Shown here one piece after another: positions 9,841 to 18,267 of a stretch of DNA of 64,000 nt. The DNA lies in assembly GCA_036725605.1 (NCBI GenBank), contig DAIMDW010000025.1:38084-102083 (forward strand), written 5' to 3'. The notes beneath the pieces are model-generated. The model was given only the letters and a program-made list of their open reading frames with translations, did not search any database and had not been told where the DNA came from. The translations under genes and the position numbers were made by a program. Origin of the DNA: CALBTQ01 sp036725605 (lineage in GTDB: Bacteria > Lernaellota > Lernaellaia > Lernaellales > Lernaellaceae). The first letter of the stretch is position 1. Every line of letters begins with the position of its first letter.

Positions 9841-11205
9841 TTAGAAATACGACAAACTGACCGACACCAGGCGCTCGATGGCTTTGATGTTGCCGCTGAC
9901 GGTGAGGATCAACACGTGATCGCCCGGCTGAATGACGTCCTTGCCGCCGGGGATGCGCACTTCGCCCTCGTGGATGATCGCCACGACCAGCAGCCCGCGC
10001 GGGAAGGTGATTTCCTGCAGCGGCTTGCCGACGATCTGCGACGTTTCCAGCGCTTCGAACTCGATGATCTCCGTGCTCTCGTTGCCCAGGGCGATCGCAC
10101 TGCGCACGCGCCCCTTGCGCAGGTACGCCAGAATCTTGTTCACCGCCGCCAAGCGCTTGGAGACGACGTTGTCCACGCCGATGGTCGAAACGATCTGCGT
10201 GTACGTCGGCCGTTCCAGCACGGTGATGACCTTGCGCGTGCCCATGCGTTTGGCCAACAGGGCCGAGAGCACGTTTTCCTCGTCGTCGAGACTGGAACTG
10301 ACAAAAGCGTCGGTGGCGGAGATGTTCTCTTCCTCGAACAATTCCTGGTCGACGTGCGGGCTGTGCAGCACGACGGCCTTGGGGAACTCCTCGGCCATGC
10401 GCATGCAGCGGTTGTAGTCGCTGTCGACGATCTTGAGCGACAGGCCCATTTTGAGCAGCTTGTCGGCCACCATGCGGGTGATGATCGTGCCGCCGAAAAT
10501 CATCGCGCGTTTGATCGGCTCGCAGGAAATGCCCAGACCGGCCAGCACGTGGTCGACGTTTTCCGGCGGGCTGATCACCCAGATGTTGTCGCCGGCCTCC
10601 ATCGAATCGTTGCCGCCGGGGATGATCACCTTGCCGTCGCGTTCGAGCGCGGCGATGAGCACCTTTTTATCGGCGTGAAACTCCGGCAGGTATTTGAGCT
10701 GTTGCCCGATCACCGGACATTGTTCGTTGATCTTGATGCCCACCAGGCGCACCTTGCCGTCGGCGAGATCGACGACCTCGGTGGCCTTGGGAATTTCGAT
10801 CATCTTGAGAATCGTCTCGGCCGCCTCCATCTCGGGGTTGATGTGCAGGTCGATGCCCAGCACGCCCTTGCCGAGAATCGGCGAATCGGCCAGGTACTCC
10901 ATGTTGCGGATGCGGGCGATTTTCATCGAGGTGGACGACTGCGTCGAGGCGATCAGGCAGGCGATCATGTTGACTTCGTCGGAGGTGGTCACCGCGATGA
11001 CCATGTCGGCGGTGGCGATGCCCGCCTCGCGCAGCACGCGCGGCGACGAGCCCTCGCCCTGCAGCGCCTGAATGTCCAGGTGGTTGCGCGCGAAGTCGAC
11101 CCGCTCCTGATCCTGGTCGATGATGACCACGTCCTGTCCTTCCTGGACCAGACGCGAAGCGAGATGAATGCCGACTTCACCGGCGCCGAGAATAACGACT
11201 TTCAT
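9841..11205 (-). CDS. trkA: Trk system potassium uptake regulator TrkA
   Basis: This 454-residue protein has two RCK halves: an N-terminal Rossmann unit with GAGEVG (residues 7-12) followed by IIDQD, and a second unit starting MIFGGTIITRMVADKL near 231. Each is followed by a TrkA-C region. In family members these bind NADH/ATP and gate TrkH. It sits immediately before the two trkH genes in the operon. The second half's glycine motif (GGTIIT) is degenerate, as in other TrkA proteins, so the first half probably does most nucleotide binding. Confidence 0.95.
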   Translation of the reverse strand: MKVVILGAGEVGIHLASRLVQEGQDVVIIDQDQERVDFARNHLDIQALQGEGSSPRVLREAGIATADMVIAVTTSDEVNMIACLIASTQSSTSMKIARIRNMEYLADSPILGKGVLGIDLHINPEMEAAETILKMIEIPKATEVVDLADGKVRLVGIKINEQCPVIGQQLKYLPEFHADKKVLIAALERDGKVIIPGGNDSMEAGDNIWVISPPENVDHVLAGLGISCEPIKRAMIFGGTIITRMVADKLLKMGLSLKIVDSDYNRCMRMAEEFPKAVVLHSPHVDQELFEEENISATDAFVSSSLDDEENVLSALLAKRMGTRKVITVLERPTYTQIVSTIGVDNVVSKRLAAVNKILAYLRKGRVRSAIALGNESTEIIEFEALETSQIVGKPLQEITFPRGLLVVAIIHEGEVRIPGGKDVIQPGDHVLILTVSGNIKAIERLVSVSLSYF

Positions 11206-11214
11206 GATGATCTC

Positions 11215-11742
11215 TTATGCCCGGTTGCTGCGCTCGAGGCGCGCCAACACCGGATTAATGCGTTTGAGATCCGGTCCGGGAGCGACGACCACGACTTCCA
11301 ATCCCCGGAGCAGATCCGCCTTCGGTCCATACACGCGCTGCAGCGATTTGCCCAGAATTTCCGCCGCCTCGGCCGGATCCAACTGGGCCAGCTCGACGCC
11401 GGGCATCGGCAACGCGAAACGATTGACCTGGATCTTCATCAGGGTCTCGCAGACTTTTTCGATCACCTGCTTATAGCGGTTCATGTCGTACTGGTCGAAC
11501 AATCCCAGGCCGACCACAAGCACCTTCTCGCTGTTCATACGATGGTTGGCGGGCATCAGCAGCGGCTCGCCGTATTCGCCGTCGATCCACTTGTGCATGA
11601 TCAGGCGCGACAGCCGGCCGCACATGCGCCAATCGGTGAGACCGACCGCGCCCTTGAGCGGGCGTTCGTTTTCAAAAAAGCTCAGGACCACCGTGTCGGT
11701 TTCGATCAGATCGATTTCCTGGCTGGTGGCTTTCAGTTTCAT
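11215..11742 (-). CDS. Stand-alone leucyl aminopeptidase (M17) N-terminal-like domain
   Basis: The 175-residue protein resembles only the N-terminal macro-like domain of M17 leucyl aminopeptidases (PepA): a beta strand DTVVLSFFENERPLKGAVG, then GEPLLMPAN, EKVLVVGLG, and a helix-rich middle. The catalytic zinc domain is absent and no second peptidase gene follows. In PepA this domain contributes to hexamer assembly and DNA binding, so a regulatory or binding role is possible but inferred. The start overlaps the nusB stop by four bases, so it is coupled within the rib-nusB-trk operon. Confidence 0.7.
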   Translation of the reverse strand: MKLKATSQEIDLIETDTVVLSFFENERPLKGAVGLTDWRMCGRLSRLIMHKWIDGEYGEPLLMPANHRMNSEKVLVVGLGLFDQYDMNRYKQVIEKVCETLMKIQVNRFALPMPGVELAQLDPAEAAEILGKSLQRVYGPKADLLRGLEVVVVAPGPDLKRINPVLARLERSNRA

Positions 11743-12167
11743 TCCGCTTCCTCGCCCCCGTCCTTTTTGAAGTCGCGAGCGATCTTGTCGATAATGCCGT
11801 TGATGAAGGCGCCCGAATCTTCCGACCCGAACCGCTTGCCGATTTCCACCGCTTCGTTGATGGTCACGTTCTTGGGAATCTCATCGCAATAGAGAATCTC
11901 GTAAACGGCCATCCGCAGAATGTTGCGGTCGACGCCGGTCATGCGTTCGAGCGTCCAGTTTTCGCTGTAGCGCGACAGAAGCTGGTCGATCTCGGCAAAG
12001 TGATCGATCACCCCTTTGACCAGGCGGTCGGAGAAATCCCGCACTTCGCCGGGCGTGCTGATGTCGTGCCAGAACAACGACTGGATCTCCCGGATCGGAG
12101 CACCCGTGAAATCGTGTTGAAAAAGAATCTGCAGCGTGAACTCGCGCGCTTTATGTCGATTGCCCAT
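11739..12167 (-). CDS. nusB: Transcription antitermination factor NusB
   Basis: The 142-residue protein is the normal NusB length. It begins GNRHKAREFTLQILFQHD (the arginine-rich RNA-binding start) and has the family motif VDRNILRMAVYEIL and the C-terminal INEAVEIGKRFG...FINGIIDKIARD. It joins NusE (S10) on boxA RNA to prevent premature termination of rRNA transcription. Its place straight after ribH is the common ribH-nusB pairing, which supports both calls. Confidence 0.97.
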   Translation of the reverse strand: MGNRHKAREFTLQILFQHDFTGAPIREIQSLFWHDISTPGEVRDFSDRLVKGVIDHFAEIDQLLSRYSENWTLERMTGVDRNILRMAVYEILYCDEIPKNVTINEAVEIGKRFGSEDSGAFINGIIDKIARDFKKDGGEEAE

Positions 12168-12174
12168 AGTTCTT

Positions 12175-12636
12175 TCAGAGTTTCTCGTAGATGCTGATCA
12201 TTTCCATCGCGGCCAAAGCCGCTTCGGCGCCCTTGTTGCCGGACTTCGTGCCCGCCCGCTCGATCGCCTGTTCGATCGAATCGCAGGTCAACACGCCGAA
12301 GGCCACCGGAACCTTCGCCTGGATGCCGACGTTCGCCAGCCCTTTGCTCACTTCGGCCGCCACGTATTCGAAATGCGGCGTGCCGCCGCGAATCACCGTC
12401 CCCAACGCGACCACCGCGTCGCAGTTGCCGCTCGCGCTCAGGCGCTGGGCCGCCATGGGGATCTCCCATGCGCCGGGCACCCAAACGACGGTGATATTTT
12501 CCTTGTCGCCGCCGTGGCGGACGATCGCGTCGATCGCGCCGTCCAGCAGCTTGCCGGTGATGAAATTGTTGAACCGGCCCACCACGATACCGAAGCGGTA
12601 TCCTTTGGCGGAAAGTTCGCCTTCGAGGACCTTCAT
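12175..12636 (-). CDS. ribH: 6,7-dimethyl-8-ribityllumazine synthase
   Basis: The 153-residue protein matches lumazine synthase throughout: GVVVGRFNNFIT-like strand near 17, PGAWEIP near 54, and LGTVIRGGTPHFEYV near 79 with the catalytic-region histidine. It condenses 5-amino-6-ribitylaminouracil with dihydroxybutanone phosphate in the penultimate step of riboflavin synthesis and usually assembles into pentamers or icosahedra. Its ATG overlaps the end of ribBA, consistent with tight coupling. Confidence 0.97.
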   Translation of the reverse strand: MKVLEGELSAKGYRFGIVVGRFNNFITGKLLDGAIDAIVRHGGDKENITVVWVPGAWEIPMAAQRLSASGNCDAVVALGTVIRGGTPHFEYVAAEVSKGLANVGIQAKVPVAFGVLTCDSIEQAIERAGTKSGNKGAEAALAAMEMISIYEKL

Positions 12637-13862
12637 TCTTCCCCCTTTGCCCCGTTGTTCACCTGGGCAAGCAGATGGCCCATTTTGGTCGCTTTCGTTT
12701 CCATATAGCGTTTGGTCTCTTCCGTCAACGGAACTTCGATCTGCACTCGCTCGACGATGTTCAGACCGTAGCCGGACAGACCGACCACTTTCTTCGGATT
12801 GTTGGTCAGCAAGCGCAGGTTCTTGATCCCCAAGGATACCAGAATTTGCGCGCCGACGCCGTAATCACGCAGGTCCGGCGCGAAGCCCAATTCGATGTTG
12901 GCCTCGACGGTGTCCAGCCCCTGCTCCTGCAGCGCGTAGGCCTTGATTTTATTGGTCAGGCCGATGCCGCGCCCTTCCTGATTCATGTAGAGCACCACGC
13001 CCTTGCCCGCCTGGTCGATCATCTCCATCGCATGATGAAGCTGACTGCCGCAGTCGCAGCGCTTGGAGGCGAACACGTCGCCGGTCAGGCAACTGGAGTG
13101 AATGCGGCACAACACGGGCTCGTCGGTGTCCACGTCGCCCTTGACCAGCGCCACGTGTTCCATGCCGTCGACGTCCGAGGTGAACACCTTGGCGATGAAC
13201 GGACCGCCGTGCTCGGTCGGCAGGTTGGCCGAGGCCACGCACTTCACGTGGATCTCGTGCTTCATGCGGTATTCGATGATGTCGGCGACCGAGGCGATCA
13301 GCAGATCGTGTTGGGCGGCGAATTTCTCCAGGTCCGGCAGGCGGGCCATGGTGCCGTCGTCCTTCATTACCTCGCAGATGACCGCCATCGGCTTGAGCCC
13401 CGCCAGCCGCGCGAGATCGACCGAGCCTTCGGTCTGGCCGGTGCGCTTGAGCACGCCGCCGTTGCGGGCGCGCAGCGGGAAGATGTGACCGGGGGACACC
13501 AGATCATGAGGCTGCGCTTCATCGGCGACGGCAGCCGTGATCGTCCGGGCGCGATCGTGGGCGCTGATGCCCGTGGTCACGCCGTGGCGCGCTTCGATGC
13601 TCACGGTGAAGGCGGTGCCGAAACGGCTGTTGTTGTTCGAGACCATCGGCGTGAGCTCGAGAAAATCGGCGCGCTCCTCGGTCATCGGCAGACAGATCAA
13701 GCCGCGACCGTGGGTGGCCATGAAGTTGATCGCCTCGGGCGTCACCATCTCGGCGGCCATGGTCAGGTCGCCTTCGTTCTCCCGGTCCTCGTCGTCGACC
13801 AGGATGATCATCTTGCCCTGGCGAATCGCCTCCAGGGCCTCGGGAACTGTGCTAAACGGCAT
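12633..13862 (-). CDS. ribBA: Bifunctional 3,4-dihydroxy-2-butanone 4-phosphate synthase / GTP cyclohydrolase II
   Basis: The 409-residue protein has two fused domains. Residues 1-200 are DHBP synthase (DDEDRENEGDL acidic loop near 25, THGRGLICLP, GHIFPLRAR, GQTEGSVDLARLAG). Residues 205-400 are GTP cyclohydrolase II, with the zinc motif C-x10-C-x-C in SSCLTGDVFASKRCDCGSQL and YMNQEGRGIGL. It feeds both arms of riboflavin synthesis. I use the ATG at 13862, because the GTG four codons earlier overlaps the GGGA ribosome site that serves this ATG. Confidence 0.96.
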   Translation of the reverse strand: MPFSTVPEALEAIRQGKMIILVDDEDRENEGDLTMAAEMVTPEAINFMATHGRGLICLPMTEERADFLELTPMVSNNNSRFGTAFTVSIEARHGVTTGISAHDRARTITAAVADEAQPHDLVSPGHIFPLRARNGGVLKRTGQTEGSVDLARLAGLKPMAVICEVMKDDGTMARLPDLEKFAAQHDLLIASVADIIEYRMKHEIHVKCVASANLPTEHGGPFIAKVFTSDVDGMEHVALVKGDVDTDEPVLCRIHSSCLTGDVFASKRCDCGSQLHHAMEMIDQAGKGVVLYMNQEGRGIGLTNKIKAYALQEQGLDTVEANIELGFAPDLRDYGVGAQILVSLGIKNLRLLTNNPKKVVGLSGYGLNIVERVQIEVPLTEETKRYMETKATKMGHLLAQVNNGAKGEE

Positions 13863-13873
13863 TCTTTTTCCCA

Positions 13874-14533
13874 CTATTTCACGAAGCCGTGTTTGGCGAG
13901 GAAATCCTCGTCCAGCCGGCTTGCGGTTGATTGTTCGCCGCCCAGGCGGGCCGCGAGAAAACGTTCCACGTATTTGCCGATCAGATCGGCCTCGAGGTTC
14001 ACCCGGTCGCCGACCTTTTTACCGGCCAGGGTCGTGTGTGTCCAGGTGGTCGGAATGATCCCCAACTCGATGCCGCGCTCGTCGACCACGTTGATCGTCA
14101 GACTCACGCCGTCCAGCGCGATCGATCCCTTGGCCACGCAGTAACGCAGCACCGGCTCGGGCACATCGACCGTCAATTTGACGAAGCCCTCCACCGGCTC
14201 GATGCGGCGGATCGTCCCCACGCCGTCCACGTGCCCGGCCACCAGATGACCGCCCAGGCGATCGCCCAGCGCCAGCGCGCGTTCAAGGTTGAGCCGGTCG
14301 CCCACCTGACGCTCGGCGGCGGTGGTCACGGCGAGGGTTTCCGGGCTGACCTCGACGGCGAACGCGTCGCCCTTGATCTCCACCACCGTCTGGCAGTAGC
14401 CGTCCAGCGCAATCGAATCGCCCAGGCGCACCTCGGTCAGCGCCGGCTGCGCCAGCACGCGAAACAACTTGTTCGCGCCGCGCCGCTCGACGGCCTTGAG
14501 GGTGCCGATGCTTTCGATCAGTCCGGTAAACAT
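13874..14533 (-). CDS. ribE: Riboflavin synthase alpha subunit
   Basis: Starting at ATG 14533 the 219-residue protein opens MFTGLIESIGT, the standard riboflavin synthase start, and shows two lumazine-binding repeats: LGDSIALDGYCQTVV/VSPETL near 30-70 and AKGSIALDGVSLTINVV near 125-165. GHLVAGHVDGVG lies between them. It dismutates two lumazines into riboflavin. The open frame extends further upstream but that part is inside ribD and not family-like. The ATG lies 16 bases inside the end of ribD. Confidence 0.96.
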   Translation of the reverse strand: MFTGLIESIGTLKAVERRGANKLFRVLAQPALTEVRLGDSIALDGYCQTVVEIKGDAFAVEVSPETLAVTTAAERQVGDRLNLERALALGDRLGGHLVAGHVDGVGTIRRIEPVEGFVKLTVDVPEPVLRYCVAKGSIALDGVSLTINVVDERGIELGIIPTTWTHTTLAGKKVGDRVNLEADLIGKYVERFLAARLGGEQSTASRLDEDFLAKHGFVK

Positions 14534-15669
14534 CGCGGTTGAAAGTACCCCTCGAGCAAAAAGTCCTTGCCCAGATGCCGCACCGACATATCGTGCAGCC
14601 GCCGGGCCTGATCCATCGTCGCGGCCAGTTCGCCCTGGAACGACGAGATCGCCCGGGCGCCGCCGACGATCTTGGGCGCGAGCACCAGCGACAGTTTGTC
14701 GCCCACTTCGGCGGCCAGGCAAGCGGCCAGAACCGTGCCGCCCCCCTCGACCAACAGGCTCGTTATATCTCTCTTTCCCAGGGTCTTCGTCAAGGCGGGT
14801 AAATCGACCCACCCCTGCCGGTCGGCGGGCAGGACGAGCACCTCGACGCCAAGTTGTTCCATCTTTTTGATTTTACTCGGTTTCGCCCGATCCGTCACCG
14901 CCAGGATCGTCCGGCCCGGCAGATCGCCGGAAACCACCTTCGCGCTCGTTGGCGTCCGCAATTGCGAGTCGACGATGATCCGCAGCGGATGTTTGACCTT
15001 CTTGCGACCCGGCAGACGGCAGGTCAATTGCGGATCGTCGGCCAGCACGGTGCCCACGCCGACCATGATCGCGTCGTAGCGATGGCGCAGTTGATGGGCG
15101 TAGCGCAACGACTGCGCGCCGCTGACCCACTGGCTGTCGCCCGACGCGGTGGCGATTTTCCCGTCGAGCGTCGAGGCCGCTTTGAGCACAACGAACGGCT
15201 GTCCGGTTTGCGCCCATTTGGCGAACACTTCGTTGAGGATCATCGCCTCGCGGGCCATGACGCCCACCCGCACTTCGATGCGGTCGTCGAGCAGGCAGGC
15301 CACGCCGTTGCCGCACACGAGCGGATTGACGTCCTGGTGCGCGACATGGACTTCGCGAATGCCGGCGGCGGAAATGGCTTCGGTGCACGGGGGCGTGCGG
15401 CCAAAGTGGCAGCAGGGCTCGAGGGTGACGACCATCGCGGCGCCGCGCGGATCGTGGCCGCGCTTGCGGCAATCGGCGATCGCCTCGACTTCGGCGTGCG
15501 GGCGTCCGGCGGCGTGGTGCCAGCCCTCGCCGATCACCTGACCGTTCTTTATCAAAACGGCCCCAACCATGGGGTTGGGGCTCGTCCATCCTTCACCGCG
15601 ACGGGCCAGGCGCAGGGCTCGTTGCATCGTCCGGCGAATCAGATTCTCATCCGGAGGTGTCTTCTTCAT
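14518..15669 (-). CDS. ribD: Riboflavin biosynthesis deaminase/reductase RibD
   Basis: The 383-residue bifunctional enzyme has an N-terminal pyrimidine deaminase with the zinc site PHAEVEAI (near 53) and PCCHFGRTPPCTEA (near 83), and a C-terminal reductase of the DHFR fold starting PFVVLKAASTLDGKIATASGDSQWVSG and including IMVGVGTVLADDPQLTCR and LLVEGGG. It makes 5-amino-6-ribitylamino-uracil phosphate. The start overlaps nrdR by 23 bases, an arrangement (nrdR-ribD) found in many bacteria. Confidence 0.97.
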   Translation of the reverse strand: MKKTPPDENLIRRTMQRALRLARRGEGWTSPNPMVGAVLIKNGQVIGEGWHHAAGRPHAEVEAIADCRKRGHDPRGAAMVVTLEPCCHFGRTPPCTEAISAAGIREVHVAHQDVNPLVCGNGVACLLDDRIEVRVGVMAREAMILNEVFAKWAQTGQPFVVLKAASTLDGKIATASGDSQWVSGAQSLRYAHQLRHRYDAIMVGVGTVLADDPQLTCRLPGRKKVKHPLRIIVDSQLRTPTSAKVVSGDLPGRTILAVTDRAKPSKIKKMEQLGVEVLVLPADRQGWVDLPALTKTLGKRDITSLLVEGGGTVLAACLAAEVGDKLSLVLAPKIVGGARAISSFQGELAATMDQARRLHDMSVRHLGKDFLLEGYFQPRCLPD

Positions 15670-16114
15670 TGTTGACTTTTTCCAGTTCGGAATAGAAGTC
15701 CTTCGTGTCTTTGAAAGAGCGATACACCGAGGCGAAGCGGACGTACGCGACCTTGTTGGTTTCGCGCAGCTTGTTCATCACGGCTTCGCCGATCAGCTCG
15801 GCCTTGATCTCCTTTTCGCCCAGATCCGCGAAGTGACGCTCGATGTCGTCGACCATCGCCTCTTTCTGGATGGCGGAGATTTCCAGTTTCTGGCAGGCCT
15901 TTTCGATGCCGCGCTTGATCTTATCGCGGTCGAAGGCTTCGCGCCGCCCGTCCTTCTTGATGACCTGCGGCAGCATCTCCTCGATGCGTTCGTAGGTCGT
16001 GAAGCGACGGTCGCACTCCAGGCACAGACGCCGGCGCCGAATCACGTTGCCCACTTCACGGTACCGCGAATCCACGACTTTGTTTTGGTCGGAATGGCAA
16101 TACGGACAGCGCAT
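15647..16114 (-). CDS. nrdR: Transcriptional repressor NrdR
   Basis: The 155-residue protein starts MRCPYCHSDQNKVVDSR and has a second CxxC in LCLECDRRF, forming the four-cysteine zinc ribbon; an ATP-cone domain follows from about residue 46 (VIKKDGRREAFDRDKIKRGI). NrdR senses dATP/ATP and represses ribonucleotide reductase genes, none of which lies in this window. It is placed between a deoxycytidylate deaminase-like gene and ribD, consistent with a nucleotide-related operon. Confidence 0.97.
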   Translation of the reverse strand: MRCPYCHSDQNKVVDSRYREVGNVIRRRRLCLECDRRFTTYERIEEMLPQVIKKDGRREAFDRDKIKRGIEKACQKLEISAIQKEAMVDDIERHFADLGEKEIKAELIGEAVMNKLRETNKVAYVRFASVYRSFKDTKDFYSELEKVNNEEDTSG

Positions 16115-16125
16115 GGAAAGCTCCT

Positions 16126-16572
16126 TTACTCGGTTAACTCAATCAGTTCGACACCGGCCTGATCCAGCATTTGCCGCGCCAGATCGTCCGGGTAACCTTC
16201 GGTGTAAACGATGCGTTTAATCCCCGCGTTGATCAGCATCTTGGTGCAAATCACGCAGGGAAACGTGGTCGAGTAAAGATCCGCCCCGCGAATCGAGGTG
16301 CCGTGGTACGCCGCCTGGATGATCGCGTTCTGCTCGGCGTGCAGGCCGCGGCACAACTCGTGGCGCTGGCCCGAGGGCACCTGCATCGTTTCGCGCAGGC
16401 AGCCGGTTTCGTCGCAATGGGGCACGCCGCGCGGCGGTCCGTTGTAACCGGTCGCCAGCACGTTCTTCTCCTTGACCAGCACCGCGCCGACGCCGCGCCG
16501 CAAACAGGTGCTGCGCGTGCGCGCCAACCGCGCGAATTCCATGAAGTACTGATCCCAGGAGGGACGGCCCAT
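16126..16572 (-). CDS. dCMP deaminase / ComEB-like cytidine deaminase family protein
   Basis: The 148-residue protein has the zinc-dependent deaminase motifs HAEQNAI (residues near 80) and PCVICTKMLINAGI (near 106), and opens GRPSWDQYFMEFARLARTRSTC as in deoxycytidylate deaminases. It probably converts dCMP to dUMP for thymidylate synthesis. The extra cysteine/histidine loop (CDETGCLRE) is also seen in ComEB-type enzymes and may bind a second zinc. It begins four bases after the rpiB stop. Confidence 0.9.
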   Translation of the reverse strand: MGRPSWDQYFMEFARLARTRSTCLRRGVGAVLVKEKNVLATGYNGPPRGVPHCDETGCLRETMQVPSGQRHELCRGLHAEQNAIIQAAYHGTSIRGADLYSTTFPCVICTKMLINAGIKRIVYTEGYPDDLARQMLDQAGVELIELTE

Positions 16573-16576
16573 TCGC

Positions 16577-17011
16577 CTACTCCAGCGCGTGGATTTTGTC
16601 GAGGCGCCGCTGATGCCGGCCGCCCTCGAAGGGTGTTTCCAACCAGGTTTTCACAATGACCTCGGCCAGGCCGGGGCCGATGACGCGCGCGCCCAAGGCG
16701 AGCATGTTCGCGTCGTTGTGCGCGCGGGACATGGCGGCCATGTAGGTGTCGGTGCACGTCGCGCAGCGAATGCCCCGCACCTTGTTGGCCGCGATGCCGA
16801 TGCCGATGCCGGTGCCGCATACCAACACGCCGCGGTCGGCTTCGCCGGCGACGATCATCTTGGCGGCTTTTTCCGCGTAATCGGGATAATCACAGCTTTC
16901 GCGGCTGTGCGTTCCCACGTCGATCACCTCGTGCCCCCACTCGCCGAGCCACGTTTTGATCGCCTCTTTCAGGTCGAATCCGCCGTGATCGCAGCCGATT
17001 ACGATACGCAT
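16577..17011 (-). CDS. rpiB: Ribose-5-phosphate isomerase B
   Basis: The 144-residue protein has the RpiB start MRIVIGCDHGGFDLKEAI, DYPDYAEKAA, the active-site CGTGIGIGIAANK near 66 and HNDANMLALGARV. It interconverts ribose 5-phosphate and ribulose 5-phosphate, the latter being the RibBA substrate, which makes sense for a gene leading the riboflavin operon. A GAGGG ribosome site precedes the ATG and the operon promoter lies just upstream. Confidence 0.96.
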   Translation of the reverse strand: MRIVIGCDHGGFDLKEAIKTWLGEWGHEVIDVGTHSRESCDYPDYAEKAAKMIVAGEADRGVLVCGTGIGIGIAANKVRGIRCATCTDTYMAAMSRAHNDANMLALGARVIGPGLAEVIVKTWLETPFEGGRHQRRLDKIHALE

Positions 17012-17051
17012 CGCACCCTCATCGTTGAAATAATTGGTCTAAAGCGAGTGG

Positions 17052-17080
17052 ATGGTAGCACGAAAAATTTGGATTATCAA
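17052..17080 (-). promoter_or_regulatory. Sigma-70-type promoter of the rpiB-rib-nusB-trk operon
   Basis: On the minus strand TTGATA (17080-17075), a 17-base AT-rich spacer and TACCAT (17057-17052) predict a start near 17045, about 34 bases before the rpiB ATG. I saw no FMN-riboswitch-like fold in this short leader. Confidence 0.65.
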
Positions 17081-17084
17081 CAAT

Positions 17085-17759
17085 CTATCGCCCTTTTACG
17101 TCGGTGCCCCACAAAATCTTGTGCAATTGGAGCTGAAGGCGCAGCGGCAAACCGGCCGCGAGGATCCAATCGGCCGCCTCAGCCGGGTCCAACCGGCCGG
17201 CCACCGGTGAAAGCAGCAGCGGGCAACGGTCCGCCAGGCTGTTTTTTTCGATGAAGTCCACGGCGAAATCGAAGTCGGCGCGATCGGCCACGACAAACTT
17301 CAACTCGTCGGTCGGCTGCAAAAAGCGTAGATTTTCCGCTAAAAACGGCGTTTCCGCATGGGCCGAGGGCGGTTTGACGTCGACGATCCGCCGCACGCGT
17401 GCATCGACCTTTTCGATCGACAGCGTGCCGTTGGTTTCCAGCAGGACGGTCTGGCCGTCGTCGACCAACGCTTGCAGCAGGAGATGGATATCCGGTTGCG
17501 TCAGCGGTTCGCCGCCGGTGACCACCACCAGCGGCAAACCCGCCGCACGCGTTTCAGCGAGCAGTTGAGCGATCGTGCGTCCCTCGCCGCCGTCCCACGC
17601 GTAGGCGGTGTCGCACCAGGCGCAACGCAGGTTGCAGCCGGTCAGGCGGATAAAGAACGCGGGCAGCCCCTGTCGCGTCGACTCGCCGCAAATGCCGGCG
17701 AAGGTCTCGCAAATCAGCAGCTTAGAAGTGAATGAGGCTGAAGATGTCGCGTTTCCCAA
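17085..17759 (-). CDS. queE: 7-carboxy-7-deazaguanine synthase QueE
   Basis: The 224-residue radical-SAM enzyme has the CxxxCxxC cluster motif in GCNLRCAWCDTAYAW (residues 41-55), VVTGGEPL (SAM-binding GGE) and LETNGT. QueE rearranges carboxy-tetrahydropterin to carboxy-deazaguanine for queuosine/preQ0. No ATG is available before the conserved start of the domain; TTG at 17759 is preceded by GGGAG at a good distance, so I chose it. This overlaps the 3' end of apt by 38 bases in another frame. Other queuosine genes are not in the window. Confidence 0.92.
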   Translation of the reverse strand: MGNATSSASFTSKLLICETFAGICGESTRQGLPAFFIRLTGCNLRCAWCDTAYAWDGGEGRTIAQLLAETRAAGLPLVVVTGGEPLTQPDIHLLLQALVDDGQTVLLETNGTLSIEKVDARVRRIVDVKPPSAHAETPFLAENLRFLQPTDELKFVVADRADFDFAVDFIEKNSLADRCPLLLSPVAGRLDPAEAADWILAAGLPLRLQLQLHKILWGTDVKGR

Positions 17760-18243
17760 GTTTCTCCCGTCCGTTCAGGAAATCCAGTTCGACGACGAAC
17801 GCGCATTCGACCACTTCGCCGCCCATGTCCTCGACCATGTCGGCCACGGCGTCCATGGTCCCGCCGGTGGCGAGCAGGTCGTCAAACAGCAGTACGCGTT
17901 CGCCACGGGCGACGGCGTCTTCGTGAATTTCGAGGGTGTCGGAGCCGTACTCAAGCTCATAGGAGGCGCTGCGCGTTTTCCACGGCAGTTTGCCGGGCTT
18001 GCGCACGATCTGGAAGCCGCAACCCAGCAGATAGGCCAGCGCGCCGCCGAAAATGAAACCGCGCGATTCGATAGCCAGGACCTTGTCGATTTTCATGTCG
18101 CGGTAGCGCGCGACCAGCATGTCGATCACCGTCTTGAACGCCTTGGGATCGGCAATCAGCGTGGTGATGTCCTTGAACAAAATGCCCGGTTTGGGAAAGT
18201 CCGGCACGTCGCGAATCGTTGCGGCCAGTTGATTAATATCCAT
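17722..18243 (-). CDS. apt: Adenine phosphoribosyltransferase
   Basis: The 173-residue protein matches bacterial Apt: DFPKPGILFKDIT near 15, AIESRGFIFGGALA near 59, VRKPGKLPW near 80, and the PRPP-binding loop VLLFDDLLATGGTM near 119. It salvages adenine to AMP using PRPP. It lies 24 bases after the NlpD-like gene in the surE operon and has AGGAGAGG ahead of its ATG. Confidence 0.97.
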   Translation of the reverse strand: MDINQLAATIRDVPDFPKPGILFKDITTLIADPKAFKTVIDMLVARYRDMKIDKVLAIESRGFIFGGALAYLLGCGFQIVRKPGKLPWKTRSASYELEYGSDTLEIHEDAVARGERVLLFDDLLATGGTMDAVADMVEDMGGEVVECAFVVELDFLNGREKLGKRDIFSLIHF

Positions 18244-18267
18244 CCAACCCTCTCCTTTCGAAATTCA

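Noticed and set aside
8494..11892. A 1132-codon open frame on the plus strand
   Set aside because: It is the antisense shadow of the trkH/trkA genes in a GC-rich genome; composition is His/Gln/Arg-rich with no family motif.
17012..17084. FMN riboswitch ahead of the riboflavin operon
   Set aside because: The region is only 73 bases and holds a promoter; no conserved RFN element is visible.
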